Source: Acidobacteriota bacterium (GTDB lineage Bacteria > Acidobacteriota > Blastocatellia > RBC074). From it: DNA of 38,948 bases. The translations under genes and the position numbers were made by a program. Positions 9,201-17,714 of this stretch are shown one piece after another. The notes under the pieces are model-generated. The model was not told the origin of the DNA. It saw only the letters and a program-made list of their open reading frames with translations, and did no database searches. The stretch's first letter is position 1. Every line of letters begins with the position of its first letter. Where the stretch lies: assembly GCA_022072205.1 (NCBI GenBank), contig JAJVID010000045.1, positions 1-38,948 of the forward strand, given 5' to 3'.

Positions 9201-9858
9201 AATTCGCCCGGAAAGGGCGCTGGCCCGTCGCCAATTCGTAAAACACAATGCCGAGCGAAAAGATGTCGCTGGCGCTGGTCGCCGTTTCGCCGCGCGCCTG
9301 CTCGGGCGACATATACGAGGCGGTGCCGAGCAGCGAACCGGGATTGGTTCTCTCCAGCGTGTTCGCCTCCAACTCAATGCTGGCGGGCGCGAGCCGCGCA
9401 AGGCCGAAATCGAGCACCTTCACGTAACCATCATCGCGCACCATGATGTTTTCCGGCTTGATGTCGCGATGCACGATGCCAGCCGCGTGCGCCACGCCGA
9501 GCGCCCTGGCGATCTGTTTGCTCCAGGAAAGCCATTGCTCGGCAGCCGGACGATTGACGATGAGCGCCCGCAGCGTCACTCCGCGGATGTATTCCATCAC
9601 GATGTAGCGTCCCGCCTCGGCCTCGCCGATTTCGTGAATGGTGACAATGTTCGGATGATTGAGCGCTGAGGCCGCGCGCGCCTCCTGCTCGAAGCGGCGC
9701 AACCGGGCGGCGTCTTTGGTCAACTCGGCGGGCAGGAGCTTGATCGCCACTTTGCGTTCGAGTCGTTTGTCTTCGGCCAGATAGACTTCGCCCATCGCGC
9801 CCGCGCCGAGCGAGGAGAGGATTTCGTATGGGCCAAGACTAGTTCCGGTCGCTACCAT
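6235..9858 (-). CDS. Serine/threonine protein kinase fused to AAA ATPase and TPR-like region
   Basis: This 1207-residue cytoplasmic signalling protein starts with a PknB-type kinase (residues about 8-275). It has the glycine loop LGAGAMGEVY, Lys40 in VAIK, catalytic HRDIKPEN with Asp132, DFG at Asp150 and the GTASYMSPEQARG activation segment. A Pro/Arg-rich linker follows. Next comes an AAA_16-type ATPase starting at VGREKERAEL, with Walker A GEPGIGKT (about 339-346) and Walker B LVFFFDDLHWAD. The C-terminal ~500 residues are helical TPR-like repeats. The layout resembles PknK-type kinases, which couple kinase and ATPase modules to control transcription or cell state. ATG 9858 is chosen over TTG 9870. 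Three stretches look like inserted dispersed repeats (6471-6550, 8065-8091, about 8938-9045), all kept in frame. It lies 42 bases downstream of pullulanase and overlaps the nucleotidyltransferase gene. Confidence 0.9.
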   Translation of the reverse strand: MVATGTSLGPYEILSSLGAGAMGEVYLAEDKRLERKVAIKLLPAELTKDAARLRRFEQEARAASALNHPNIVTIHEIGEAEAGRYIVMEYIRGVTLRALIVNRPAAEQWLSWSKQIARALGVAHAAGIVHRDIKPENIMVRDDGYVKVLDFGLARLAPASIELEANTLERTNPGSLLGTASYMSPEQARGETATSASDIFSLGIVFYELATGQRPFRANSLLGMLQAITTETPLAPSRLNPETPAPLESLILQMLEKDARLRPSAKEVVAAIKEARRAGERGSEGWDEEAKPELISRSRAPALSRPPRHTVGREKERAELQAAFDSANAGRGLLVCVAGEPGIGKTSLVEDFLGELDAYGQDCLVARGRCSERLAGTEGYLPWLEALGNLLRRGEISLQARTMQFGAPSIAQTMRQIAPTWYAQVAPFSMGESSAAQLKAERAASQERMKRELAEFVEEAARKEPLVFFFDDLHWADASTIDLMGYLASRFSSLRVLIVATFRPSDLALAKHPFLQLKPELQSRGLCREIALEFLSREEVEKYLALEFPEHKFPAELPELIHARTEGNPLFMADLSRYLRDRGVIAMEEGAQDGRAPRWTLAGALDDIERDLPESVRGMIERKIARISEEDRRLLQAASVQGSQFDSAVIIKATGATGADAEDVEERLEDLERVHGLVKMIGEKEFPDHTLTVRYRFVHLLYQNALYAQLRPTRRASLSAAVAQALRGFHGKQTAAISSRLAVLYEAARDWLPASEFFLAAARNALRRFANQESIALARRGLAMLEKAPDSPERAKIEITLRTTLGLSQMMVKGYAASEVLETHIRALELCRRSGGHAQLFQAQFGLSVVRVVRAEYEQARELAEDCLRLAQTGASPQSDENTAMLVQAHWITGLCVQYMGELVAAREHFERTIALYDQQRHGHQILLYGGILNRAHLGRLLVYLGYADEGRRLSREAIAIAEKARNPLGLCNTLSITAFVEALHGMTQRVGEMAETILALSDEHGLPHYRATGQLLSGWAMAMQGRPEEGVEMMRLGLAAHRQAETGLQLTNYLALLAQALGQAGRAEEAMSALDEAAELIRHSAERYYEGELYLLRGDLLLDCGLRIADRGLEEPIASSNPQPAIRNLRSKAEDCFHRAMETARRQGAKTFELRAALRLARLWQGQGKQAEARAMLAEIHDWFTEGFDTPDLKEAKSLLDEYDSD
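6471..6550. repeat. Inverted AATCCGC heptamer repeats inside the kinase gene
   Basis: Left arm 6471-6497 holds GGATTGC-type heptamers (GGATTGC, GGGTTGC, GGATT). Right arm 6518-6550 holds the opposite strand form: AATCCGC, GATCCGC, AATCCGC, AATCCGC, AATCC. The arms can fold into a hairpin. In the kinase protein they encode about residues 1103-1130 (LRIADRGLEE...NPQPAIRNL), an insert in an otherwise regular helical repeat region. Such heptamers are a known class of dispersed short tandem repeats. Confidence 0.8.
8065..8091. repeat. In-frame copy of the GC-rich dispersed repeat
   Basis: TCTGGGAGCGCGCCCGTCC followed by TGCGCGCC matches the 27-base element at 5009-5035 in framework and has the same internal palindrome. 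On the coding (-) strand it specifies about residues 590-598, read as AQDGRAPRW, a polar insert between the ATPase and the following helical region. Confidence 0.55.
8938..9045. repeat. Purine/pyrimidine-biased low-complexity linker, possible inserted repeat
   Basis: The interval between the kinase and ATPase domains holds two strand-biased blocks. One is rich in GAGGGCGCGAGAGCGCGGGG-type purines (about 8938-8975). The other is rich in CTCGCTTCCCCGTTCTCCCG-type pyrimidines (about 8996-9040), roughly complementary in style. They encode ERGSEGWDEE and SRSRAPALSRPPR, a disordered-looking linker. It may derive from a dispersed repeat like the other two in this gene, but simple low complexity would explain it too. 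Confidence 0.35.
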
Positions 9859-9900
9859 TGGCTCACTCAATTGATAAAGATGATTTCAGATGTGATGAGA

Positions 9901-11853
9901 TTACCGCCGCAATTCTCCCAAAATCAACACGCTGCGCACCGCTACCCACGCTCGTTCAGCGTCGAGTTTGGCTGTGCTGCGTCGCAGTTCAGAATTGCCC
10001 ACTCTTCTGTTGTCGCCGAAGATTTTCCACTCACCCGCCGGGATTGCAAACTCCGTGGCCCTGGCTTGCGGATTCAACAGTACCAGCGCGCGCGACCATT
10101 CATCCTTGCCCGTCACGTCTTCGATCAAAAATCCGACGCATCCCAGCGGAACGCTGAGTTCAAGTTGATCGTCCAAAAATTTCACCGCGCTCCGAACCTC
10201 ATCCGCAGTCTCAAACCGGAAGATCGGATGGGCGCGCCGCAATTCGATCAGGCCGCGATAGTATTCGACCACATCGTGATTTTCGACCTTCTCGCGCCAG
10301 CGGATCATGTTCACCGCGTCCGGTTTGTCGTAGCTGTTGTGGTCGCCGCTTTTGCTCCGCAAAAATTCCTGACCGCATTGAATGAACGGAATGCCCTGCG
10401 AAGTGAAGATGATCGCGGCAGCCAGTTTGCCCATCGCGCGCCGGTCGGCTTCCGTGACCGCGGCGTTCTCGGCGGTGCTGATCAACAACCGATCCCAGAG
10501 CGTGTGATTGTCGTGGCATTCGACGTAATTGATAGTTTCGAGCGGCGAATCGCTGAAATCGTCAACCGAGCCGCGGATGCCTTTCTTGACGGCTTCGACG
10601 TTGAAGCCGGATTGAATGAAGCCGGTGGCGCGCGCGTCGAAGACATTGCCTTTCAAAGCGTCGCGGTAATGGTCGTTGAAGACCGCCCAGCCGTTACCGC
10701 GCTGCGCGCCTTTGCCGGTGATCTCAATCGGCGTCGAACCGCCAGCCCAGGGTTCGCCGTAAATCAGCAAATTCGGATCAATCGCGCGCAGTTCGCGCAC
10801 GATCTCCTTGACCGTTTCTAGATCAATCAATCCCATCAGGTCGAAGCGGAATCCGTCAACCTTGTATTCAGTCACCCAGTATTTCAGCGAGTCAATGATG
10901 TAGCGGCGCGCCATCGGAGCTTCGGTGCGGAACTCGTTGCCTGTGCCCGAACCGTTCCAGTAACTGCCGTCAGGTTTCAGGCGATAGTAGTAGCCGGGAA
11001 CCAATCCCTCGAAGCTGTAGACGCGATGTTTCGCTATCGCCTCGAAGGTGTGATTGAAAACCACGTCGAGCGTGACGCGAATGCCTCGCCGATGCAGCGC
11101 GTCAATCATCCGTTTGACTTCGCTGACGCGGCGCGCGTCGTACCGTTCGGTCGCGTACCACCCGTCCGGTGAGTTGTGATGAACGGTGTCGTAGCCCCAG
11201 CCGTAACGATCATTCGATTCGTCGTTGTGGAATTCGCCGATAGGCAGAAACTGAACGACGTTGACGCCCATCTCGACCAGATGATCCAACCCCGTCGCGA
11301 TGTCGGCGCGTCCGGTCAGATGCGTGTTCGCTTCGGTCAAACCGAGATACTTGCCGCGTCGCTGAATGCCCGAATCGGGATCAATCGTGAAATCGCGGAT
11401 GTGGGTTTCGTAAATGATCGCTTCCGAAATCGGGAACGTCGGACGGTCGGCGACCGGCGTCTCATCGTGAACTACAATCGCTCGCCCGTTGTGCGCGGTG
11501 ACAGCGCGCGCGTATGGATCAATCAGTTCGCGCGTGGCGTCGAAACGGGCGTCGTGCCCGGTAGCGGTGTAGGTGTAATAAATCCTCCGCCAATCGCCGA
11601 GCAGCATCGTGCTCCACGTTCCGTCACGGTGGCGCGACATACTCAGCAAACGCGGGCGCCCTCCCGATGGCGAGTCGTAAAGATTCAGCCTGACTTTGCC
11701 GGCTGTCGGCGCCCAGACGCGAAACTCGGTCTTGTCGGGCGAATAAATCGCGCCCAGCGCTTGTGTTGAAACAATCGAATCAGCGGGATGAGATAAAATT
11801 TCGGCGGTGTATCGCGTGGGGATGGATGAACCAGTCAATTGTTCAGCCTGCAT
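9901..11853 (-). CDS. pulA: Type I pullulanase (GH13 alpha-1,6-debranching enzyme)
   Basis: The 650-residue protein has an N-terminal CBM48-like beta domain (about 32-130, including [16 protein letters not shown]). A GH13 barrel with the type I pullulanase hallmark YGWGYD (217-222) follows. The catalytic residues are visible: nucleophile Asp338 in DGFRFDLMG, acid/base Glu367 in IYGEPWAGG and Asp448 in [13 protein letters not shown]. It hydrolyses alpha-1,6 branch points of pullulan, limit dextrins or glycogen. There is no signal peptide, so it probably acts on intracellular glycogen or imported maltodextrins. AGGAG lies 5 bases before ATG 11853. A 4-alpha-glucanotransferase gene lies about 7 kb away, giving the complementary disproportionation step. 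The kinase-ATPase gene follows after 42 bases and may be co-transcribed. Confidence 0.93.
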   Translation of the reverse strand: MQAEQLTGSSIPTRYTAEILSHPADSIVSTQALGAIYSPDKTEFRVWAPTAGKVRLNLYDSPSGGRPRLLSMSRHRDGTWSTMLLGDWRRIYYTYTATGHDARFDATRELIDPYARAVTAHNGRAIVVHDETPVADRPTFPISEAIIYETHIRDFTIDPDSGIQRRGKYLGLTEANTHLTGRADIATGLDHLVEMGVNVVQFLPIGEFHNDESNDRYGWGYDTVHHNSPDGWYATERYDARRVSEVKRMIDALHRRGIRVTLDVVFNHTFEAIAKHRVYSFEGLVPGYYYRLKPDGSYWNGSGTGNEFRTEAPMARRYIIDSLKYWVTEYKVDGFRFDLMGLIDLETVKEIVRELRAIDPNLLIYGEPWAGGSTPIEITGKGAQRGNGWAVFNDHYRDALKGNVFDARATGFIQSGFNVEAVKKGIRGSVDDFSDSPLETINYVECHDNHTLWDRLLISTAENAAVTEADRRAMGKLAAAIIFTSQGIPFIQCGQEFLRSKSGDHNSYDKPDAVNMIRWREKVENHDVVEYYRGLIELRRAHPIFRFETADEVRSAVKFLDDQLELSVPLGCVGFLIEDVTGKDEWSRALVLLNPQARATEFAIPAGEWKIFGDNRRVGNSELRRSTAKLDAERAWVAVRSVLILGELRR

Positions 11854-12018
11854 CGTTCTCCTGCTCGCGTATAGCTTTAATTCGTGTTTTCATCACTATT
11901 GATGACTATTGCGCGAGCATCGTAGCGGTTGGCGGGCGCGATGTCGAGATAAGAAATATGGCTGAGGAACGCTGGCTGAACCGCGATTTAGATAGCCCCG
12001 CCGCGTGGCGGCGACTGA

Positions 12019-13506
12019 CTATTGCGGCGCTTTGATCTTGAACTTTTTGCCATCACTCACCCCTCCCACCGTAGACACTCTCAATTCCTGATCTCCGACA
12101 GCGGCGTTGCTTTCGATTTTTACGGTGGCGATGATCTTTTTCGTACTCTCGAACTTGACGTCTTCGACTTTTGCTCCGCTACCGGAGATGAAAACATTCG
12201 TATTCTTGAAAAACCCGCTCCCTTCGATTGTCACTTTTACGGAGGCCCCCTGATTCCCTTCGCCTGGCGCAATGCTGGTAATCGTAGGCCGTTCAGCAGT
12301 GTAGCTGACCTCAAAAGAATAACGTTGGTCGCCGGTTTTGTTGGCGATCAACAACTTGATCGGCTGTCCAGACGGGACGGGGTGATCGGAGGTAAGAGTA
12401 AATTCCAGGTTGTTAAAGGTTGGCGTGTCTTTTATAGCCACATTCATTCCTTCCGGCGCCGGGCCTGAAAAACCGATCTTTGCCCCCGAAAGGAATCTGC
12501 CTATGAGTATTCCGTGCACTTCCGGCTTATCGCTCTGGAACTTCTTACTCTCAGCGCCATCAATGAGGTAGTCAGTGACCAGCGGCGGCTGCCCTTCCAA
12601 CTCTTCTACGAATGTCCCCTCTACATCAATCACGGCGGCCAAAAGCTGCAGCGCCTCCTCTAAGGCCCCGGGGTCGTCATAGAATTGGCGCATCTGCTGT
12701 TTGTCCATATAGAAGGACTGTGGGACGAACACCACCATAACTTTCGCCTGCTGTCTGGGAACCAGACTGTTGGCCTCGTAAGCAACATCATTCAAACGAT
12801 TCACCTGGTTCAGCGTAAAGTCGGGAAAAGTCCTTTCCACGGACGTGATGAACGGCCCGTTGAAAGCCGCCATCGAAGGCGCATAGGACGCCCCGAAAGT
12901 AGTAACCCCCATAATCCCGCCGGCAATTGCTCCGGCCCCTCTCAATAGCCTGATGGTTAAATTTCTTGGGTCAAGAGCATATCCTTTTTCCGCCACGCCG
13001 CGCAGAAGTTTGATGTCAATAGATGACATTCTGAAACTGTTTCCTCCGCCGGAAGCCGACACCGGGGGAGAAGAAATGGATTTCATCAGCTTCGCATTGA
13101 GACTGAGCTTTATATCCGCTTTGCTAACGATTTCATTAACTCTACTCAAAAAATCTTTGTTGTCGGAACCGCTTCCCCCCTTACAACGGTTTATGGTTAC
13201 GTCGTGAATCAGGAATTGAAGGTCCCGGTTGTGGTTCGCTATGGTCACCTGAATGGCGATGAACCTTTTTGCTATTCTCCTGCCGAAGATGTCCGCGACG
13301 TCCTTGGGAGCGAGAACGGTGGAGTAAACCTTGATATGGTTTTCGCTTTTCTTATCCTGCCCTCGGTCCTCAGGCTGACAATTTGGGGCCTTGCTGTCAG
13401 AAGGCTGAGCAAAAGTTGTGGCGCTCAGCGCAAATGCATTAAGCGCCAAAGCGAGCGCGATGATCCATAGTGACTGTGTAAGCCGATTGATTTGGGTGGG
13501 GTTCAT
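12019..13506 (-). CDS. Exported protein with C-terminal IPT/TIG domain, unknown function
   Basis: The 495-residue protein has a signal peptide (hydrophobic LWIIALALALNAFALSATTFA, cleavage near residue 34). A long central region matches no family I recognise. An IPT/TIG immunoglobulin-like domain occupies about residues 407-495 (PTITSIAPGEGNQGASVKVTI, GSGFFKNTNVFISG, LRVSTVGGVSDGKKF). IPT/TIG domains are beta-sandwich adhesion or ligand-binding modules on secreted and surface proteins. A Gly/Ala-rich segment around residues 190-205 (GAGAIAGGIMGVTTFGASYA) could be membrane-associated. AAAGGAG precedes ATG 13506. It is the third gene after a sigma factor and an anti-sigma-like protein, with gaps of 46 and 25 bases. 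It may therefore be a structural or sensory output of that regulatory pair. Function is not predicted. Confidence 0.75.
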   Translation of the reverse strand: MNPTQINRLTQSLWIIALALALNAFALSATTFAQPSDSKAPNCQPEDRGQDKKSENHIKVYSTVLAPKDVADIFGRRIAKRFIAIQVTIANHNRDLQFLIHDVTINRCKGGSGSDNKDFLSRVNEIVSKADIKLSLNAKLMKSISSPPVSASGGGNSFRMSSIDIKLLRGVAEKGYALDPRNLTIRLLRGAGAIAGGIMGVTTFGASYAPSMAAFNGPFITSVERTFPDFTLNQVNRLNDVAYEANSLVPRQQAKVMVVFVPQSFYMDKQQMRQFYDDPGALEEALQLLAAVIDVEGTFVEELEGQPPLVTDYLIDGAESKKFQSDKPEVHGILIGRFLSGAKIGFSGPAPEGMNVAIKDTPTFNNLEFTLTSDHPVPSGQPIKLLIANKTGDQRYSFEVSYTAERPTITSIAPGEGNQGASVKVTIEGSGFFKNTNVFISGSGAKVEDVKFESTKKIIATVKIESNAAVGDQELRVSTVGGVSDGKKFKIKAPQ

Positions 13507-13531
13507 TTCATGATCTCCTTTTTCGTGTTAG

Positions 13532-13807
13532 TTAATTGCGGTTCTCATCCGTCGTCAGGCGTGTCTCTTCAAAGCGCCTTCGACGTTCCGCCGATTTCAA
13601 AAAGTATTTCTCGAACCGCTCGCGTTCGCCCTCGCTGAAATCTCCGCGCGCGTATCGCGCTTCCAACTCCGCCTCCACCGCCAGCAGCGAGGCGAATAAT
13701 TCATCGTCGGCGAAATAGCTCTGCTCGAACTCGCGCTGCTCTTCCTCGCTCAGTTCTCCCAGCAGGTAGCGAGTGATGAGCGGTCGCTGGTCTTCGATTG
13801 GGGCCAC
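13532..13807 (-). CDS. Putative small anti-sigma-type regulator
   Basis: The 91-residue soluble protein is rich in Glu and Arg and almost entirely helical. LITRYLLGELSEEEQREFEQSYFADDELFASLLAVEAEL is the helix pattern seen in the N-terminal part of anti-sigma factors and their relatives (a zf-HC2-like position without Cys/His ligands). It contains no zinc motif and no membrane segment. The start is GTG 13807, with AGGAGG 10 bases upstream. Its position 46 bases after an ECF-type sigma factor is the main reason for the regulatory assignment. The helix could instead be a general adaptor. The gene ends 25 bases before the IPT/TIG protein. Confidence 0.65.
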   Translation of the reverse strand: MAPIEDQRPLITRYLLGELSEEEQREFEQSYFADDELFASLLAVEAELEARYARGDFSEGERERFEKYFLKSAERRRRFEETRLTTDENRN

Positions 13808-13853
13808 GCTTTTTTCGCCTCCTGTCGGTTGTGGGTAACAAGCAGGATCGGTT

Positions 13854-14726
13854 TCACATCCGGTCCTGCCGCGCGAGCAGGCCGCTGACGCGGCGGGCGA
13901 GCGTCTCGCGCAGGCGGAAGACGCGAATCTTCAGCGCGTTGACCGTGATGCCCAGTCGTTCGGCCAGTTCCCGTCGGCCCTCGATGCGGTCGCGTTGTTC
14001 GCCGCGGTAATACGCCAGCAGCAGATCGCGATGGGCTGGCGGCAGTTGCTCCAGACAGCTTTCCAGTTGTTCGAGCCGGCGTTCGTGTTGACCGCGAAAT
14101 TCGATCCGCGCTTGCGCCTCGACCGGGTCGTGGCGGGGATGTTCGGCCAGGCTGAGATCGTCCAGCGAAAATGATTGTCTGGCGCGGGATTCCTGATATT
14201 CGCGCAGCACGTTGCGGGCCACGCCGTAAAAGTACCGCGCGGGTTCGTCGGCCAGAATCTCTTCGCCTTCGGCCAGCCGTCGCGCCACGCGGTTGATCGT
14301 TTCGTCAGCCAAATCAGCCGGAGTGTGACAGCCTCGGCACTCGAAGAACTTCGCCAGCTTTTGCCGGAGCATCGCATACTTTTCTCCGGCCCGATCCCAG
14401 TCGGCGTCGAGCCGGGCGAGCAGCGCGCGGAAAGCCTCTTCAGTCATTTCCCACGCCGCGCCATTCCGCATGATTACGGAGCGGCGCCCGGATGCCGCGT
14501 CAGTCGCAGACACAACCGGGCGCCGCAATGGCCGAGGAGGCAACTCGAAAATTATTGATTCGAACGACAAAGACCGCTCTTCCTCAATCACGGTCGTGGT
14601 GGTTGTGGTGGAACAGGCTTCTTCCGAGCCATCCGCGGATCCGGCGTAACGAACGCTGGCTTTGCTGATGACTGTGCGCCGGCTGGTTTCAGTCAAATAA
14701 ATTTCCGTCCTTTTACCCTTCTTCAT
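13854..14726 (-). CDS. ECF-type RNA polymerase sigma factor with N-terminal extension
   Basis: The 290-residue protein has a sigma region 2 at about 98-183 (DLADETINRVARRLAEG, ARYFYGVARNVLREY). A region 4 helix-turn-helix lies at about 218-280 (LEQLPPAHRDLLLAYY, LAERLGITVNALKIRVFRLRETL). It directs RNA polymerase to its own promoter set. The first ~90 residues are an unusual extension, with a Thr run (CSTTTTTTVI) and no recognised domain. Internal Met86 or Met94 would give a conventional-size sigma factor. The upstream ATG 14726 is nevertheless favoured because a strong GGAGG lies 6 bases before it. A Cys130-x2-Cys133-His134 cluster in region 2 is worth noting as a possible metal or redox site. 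A divergent winged-helix/PD40 gene starts 160 bases away. Confidence 0.85.
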   Translation of the reverse strand: MKKGKRTEIYLTETSRRTVISKASVRYAGSADGSEEACSTTTTTTVIEEERSLSFESIIFELPPRPLRRPVVSATDAASGRRSVIMRNGAAWEMTEEAFRALLARLDADWDRAGEKYAMLRQKLAKFFECRGCHTPADLADETINRVARRLAEGEEILADEPARYFYGVARNVLREYQESRARQSFSLDDLSLAEHPRHDPVEAQARIEFRGQHERRLEQLESCLEQLPPAHRDLLLAYYRGEQRDRIEGRRELAERLGITVNALKIRVFRLRETLARRVSGLLARQDRM

Positions 14727-14886
14727 GATGGCCTCCGCTTCTATCCGTCCGGCGGGCGTGATACATTGACCGCGCTTCAGTCGTTGGCAGCCGTATCGCC
14801 GACCGCCCTGTCACCATCGGCCCGGAGGGCGCTAAAAGTCCTCAAAGTGGCCATCAAAAACATCTCAAAGAATTGTAAAAGCTTGA

Positions 14887-17313
14887 ATGAATAGACAAAC
14901 CAGGCTCTTTTACGAATTTGGCCCTTTCAAACTCGACGCGACCGAGCGAGTCCTGCTGCGAGAAGACAAACCGCTCCCGCTCACGCCGAAAGGCATCGAG
15001 ACCCTGCTGACGCTGGTCGAAAATCGCGGGCGGCTGCTGGAAAAGGACGAATTGCTGGATAAGGTCTGGGCCGACACCTTCGTCGAACCGGCCAACCTGA
15101 CGCAGACCATCTCGGTGTTGAGGAAACTGCTCGAAGACGATTCGCAAACGCCGCGATACATTCAAACTGTGGCCAAACGCGGCTACCGTTTCATCGCCGA
15201 GGTGCGCGAGGTGACTGTCGAGGAACAACAGGTCGCCGTCGAAGAGAGCGCGCAATCCACCCTGATCATCGAACGCGAGGAAATGACAGAAAAGCCGGCG
15301 CTATGGCGAAGGCTGACGATCGCGCTGCTTTCGCGTAATGTCCCGGCAATCTCGACGCTGGCGGCTTTTGGGCTGGGCGGGCTGGGTCTGTCAACCTGGC
15401 TAATCCTGAACTCGATGCGGCAGGCCGAGACATCCAGGCCAGTCAATTTGCGATTCGTGCCGTTGATGGCTGAACGCGGGCGAAACATCTCCGCGCTGGC
15501 GGGCGGGCGCTTCTCGCCGGATGGCCGGCTCATCGCTTTTGCCTCGGACGGTGACGGCCAGAACATCTGGATCAAGCAGGTCAACGGCAGCCATTCTATT
15601 CAAGTAACGCGGGAGAAATGGCGCGACTTCAGCCCTATCTGGTCGCCGGATGGGGAACGCCTCGCGTTTGTCTCCAATCGCGGAAATCAAATAGGCGTTT
15701 GGACGATTCCGTTTCTTGGCGGCGCGGTCGAATTACTGAAGGTACTAGGCGACAGTTCGCTCGACATCAGAGGCGGCCCGCCGCAACTCGTCGCCTGGGC
15801 CAGAGATGGCCGGAGCATCTATTACGAATGGAACCGCGACTTCTTCCGCCTGGACCTTCAATCAAAGGAAGTCGTGAAAGGCGCCAATTTCAGCGATCAG
15901 GTTCAAACGCCGCGCCAGTTCTCGCTTTCGCCGGACGAGAGATGGCTGGCTTTTGTTGACCAGCGCGGCGGCCAGTTCGACATCTGGAAGATGAAACTGC
16001 CTGACGGCGACTTGGAACAGGTAACCAATGATGCGGCGCCTGACTCCAACCCAGTCTGGCTCCACGACGGACAAAGTCTGATTTACAACTCGGTGCGCGA
16101 TGGACGCCGCCAGATTTACCGCGTCGCCGCAGCGGGCGGCGCCCCGGAACCGCTGGTGTCCGGCGATTACGATGGAAGTGTCTCCGACATCTCCCCCGAC
16201 GGCGGAAAGATTTTGAGCTACAGCCAGCGTGACGAATCCGACTTGTTCGCTGTCAACGTCGAAAGTGGCGAGGAACGGCAATTGACTGGGGATCTCGGCG
16301 TCGAATTTTGGCCGAATGTTTCTCCCGATGGCTCGGCCATCGTCTTCCAATCCATTCCCGGTGAACGATTCGAGTGGGATCCGCGCCGTGGGGCGCTCCT
16401 GATTCAGAATTTGATTGGGGGAACACAACCACGCCGGATCGTAGCGGAGGGGTTTTCCGCACAGTGGTCGCCCGACGGCAAGCATATGGCTTTCCTGCGC
16501 TGGCCTGCGCCGGACGGGAGATCGCATAGCCTCTGGCTGGCGCCGGCAGATGGCGGCGCGGAAAAGCAACTAGTCAGCGGTGGCGTTGTTTACGCCGGAC
16601 AGACGGGTTTCCCGACATACAACCGGTTGCAGGTCGCCGATTACAGTTGGGCGTCCGATAGCGCGCGGATCGCCTTTTGCGCCAAAAAGGACGGTCTGGC
16701 CAACATCTGGATCGTTACCGCTGATGGCGGGAACACAACTCAAATTTCAGCCAACGCCGATCCGGGCCATCGGCTCAACTGCCCGCTCTGGTCGCCGCAA
16801 GAAGAGTGGCTTGCCTTCGTCTCCGAATCCGCAGTTCCGCCGCCGCCTGGAAAGCAGGCTTGGGGCTTGTGGATGTGGAAGCAGGACAAGCCGGAAATGA
16901 TCTTTCAGACCGAATCCATCTTTCGTCTGCTCGGCTGGAATGCGGATGATGAGTTGACCGCCGCCCTGGCCGTCAACGAAGACCTGAATCGCGCGCTGCC
17001 CACCGAAGTACAAATCGTGACCATCTCCACTGACGGAACCCAGCCTCGCATAATTCAAAGCGTCTCGTCTGTCTACCTTGCCAGCATTCATTTGTCGCCC
17101 GACCGGCGAAACGTTTCTTTCGTTACGGCACAAGCTGGTAGGGAGAGCATTCAGGTTCTCCCGCTCGGCGGCGGCCCGGTGAGACAGATCACCGGCAACG
17201 CGGATGAGAAGCTGCATTATTCCAGCCTCGTCTGGTCGCCTGACGGAAAGACGATCCATTTCAGCAAGCAATCTAAATGGAACTTGCTCACCTTGATTGA
17301 GAATCTGAATTGA
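14887..17313 (+). CDS. Membrane-anchored winged-helix regulator with PD40/TolB-like propeller (CadC-like)
   Basis: The 808-residue protein combines three parts. The first is an OmpR/CadC-type winged-helix DNA-binding domain at about residues 8-106 (FKLDATERVLL, PLTPKGIETLLTLVENRGRLLEKDELLDKVW, LTQTISVLRKLL, YIQTVAKRGYRF). The second is a single membrane helix at about 153-175. The third is a large C-terminal beta-propeller of PD40/WD-type repeats (FSPDGRLIAFASDGDGQNIWI, WSPDGERLAFVSNRG, LSPDERWLAFVDQRGGQFDIW and later copies). This places DNA binding in the cytoplasm and the propeller on the outer side of the membrane, as in CadC-like one-component sensors. The ligand is unknown. The two + strand genes that follow, 13 and 400 bases downstream, are plausible targets or co-operon members. 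The ribosome site before ATG 14887 is weak. Confidence 0.85.
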   Translation: MNRQTRLFYEFGPFKLDATERVLLREDKPLPLTPKGIETLLTLVENRGRLLEKDELLDKVWADTFVEPANLTQTISVLRKLLEDDSQTPRYIQTVAKRGYRFIAEVREVTVEEQQVAVEESAQSTLIIEREEMTEKPALWRRLTIALLSRNVPAISTLAAFGLGGLGLSTWLILNSMRQAETSRPVNLRFVPLMAERGRNISALAGGRFSPDGRLIAFASDGDGQNIWIKQVNGSHSIQVTREKWRDFSPIWSPDGERLAFVSNRGNQIGVWTIPFLGGAVELLKVLGDSSLDIRGGPPQLVAWARDGRSIYYEWNRDFFRLDLQSKEVVKGANFSDQVQTPRQFSLSPDERWLAFVDQRGGQFDIWKMKLPDGDLEQVTNDAAPDSNPVWLHDGQSLIYNSVRDGRRQIYRVAAAGGAPEPLVSGDYDGSVSDISPDGGKILSYSQRDESDLFAVNVESGEERQLTGDLGVEFWPNVSPDGSAIVFQSIPGERFEWDPRRGALLIQNLIGGTQPRRIVAEGFSAQWSPDGKHMAFLRWPAPDGRSHSLWLAPADGGAEKQLVSGGVVYAGQTGFPTYNRLQVADYSWASDSARIAFCAKKDGLANIWIVTADGGNTTQISANADPGHRLNCPLWSPQEEWLAFVSESAVPPPPGKQAWGLWMWKQDKPEMIFQTESIFRLLGWNADDELTAALAVNEDLNRALPTEVQIVTISTDGTQPRIIQSVSSVYLASIHLSPDRRNVSFVTAQAGRESIQVLPLGGGPVRQITGNADEKLHYSSLVWSPDGKTIHFSKQSKWNLLTLIENLN

Positions 17314-17326
17314 AAGGAGCTTGATT

Positions 17327-17653
17327 ATGGCTTTCGGTCCTGAGGAGTTGAGAAACTATGCGTACCTCAACGCTCTGCTTGATAGTTTTCAGACTCGCGT
17401 GGCGAATGATTTTCGCAAACTGGCGTTTGATTATTGCGCCAGAGGGGATTCTCCCCAAACTCGCTTCGAACGAGTCAAGGAGATAAGGAATGCCCTCACG
17501 AGCGCCGGCCCCTTGCCCAGAGAAATCACCATTGCCTCCAATCCATATCCCACGTGCCCTACTGGACAACACTGCGAGGGCGGCGCTTGCGTGCCCGACG
17601 ACATCAACACCGGTTGGCCCGAAGAGGGCGATCCGGCAGCCTGGAATCAGTAG
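17327..17653 (+). CDS. Small Cys-containing protein upstream of a tyrosinase-like gene
   Basis: ATG 17327 has AAAGGAG 7 bases before it. The 108-residue product has no signal peptide. A helical N-terminal part (residues 5-60, YAYLNALLDSFQTRVANDFRKLAF) leads to a C-terminal Cys-rich segment. Cys lie at 37, 77, 83 and 88 (CPTGQHCEGGACVPDD), followed by an acidic, Trp-containing tail. I recognise no family. Placed directly before a tyrosinase-like gene, it might be a copper or maturation helper, a substrate/precursor peptide, or unrelated. It does not resemble the MelC1 caddie protein. It is the second gene of a probable operon started by the winged-helix/PD40 regulator. Confidence 0.6.
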   Translation: MAFGPEELRNYAYLNALLDSFQTRVANDFRKLAFDYCARGDSPQTRFERVKEIRNALTSAGPLPREITIASNPYPTCPTGQHCEGGACVPDDINTGWPEEGDPAAWNQ

Positions 17654-17661
17654 CCAGAATG

Positions 17662-17703
17662 AAAATCGGCAAGGTAGGGCGGCAACCCGTCCTGCCGATT
17701 TTT
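17662..17703 (+). terminator. Hairpin with T-run between two operon genes
   Basis: AAAATCGGCA (17662-17671) pairs with TGCCGATTTT (17693-17702) and runs into a short T-run. The inner part (GGTAGGGCGGCAACCC) can add partial pairing. It looks like an intrinsic terminator, but the ribosome site and start of the next gene follow immediately. It may therefore act as a partial terminator or as a stabilising hairpin that sets the ratio between the two genes. Confidence 0.4.
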
Positions 17704-17714
17704 GGAGGAGTCAT

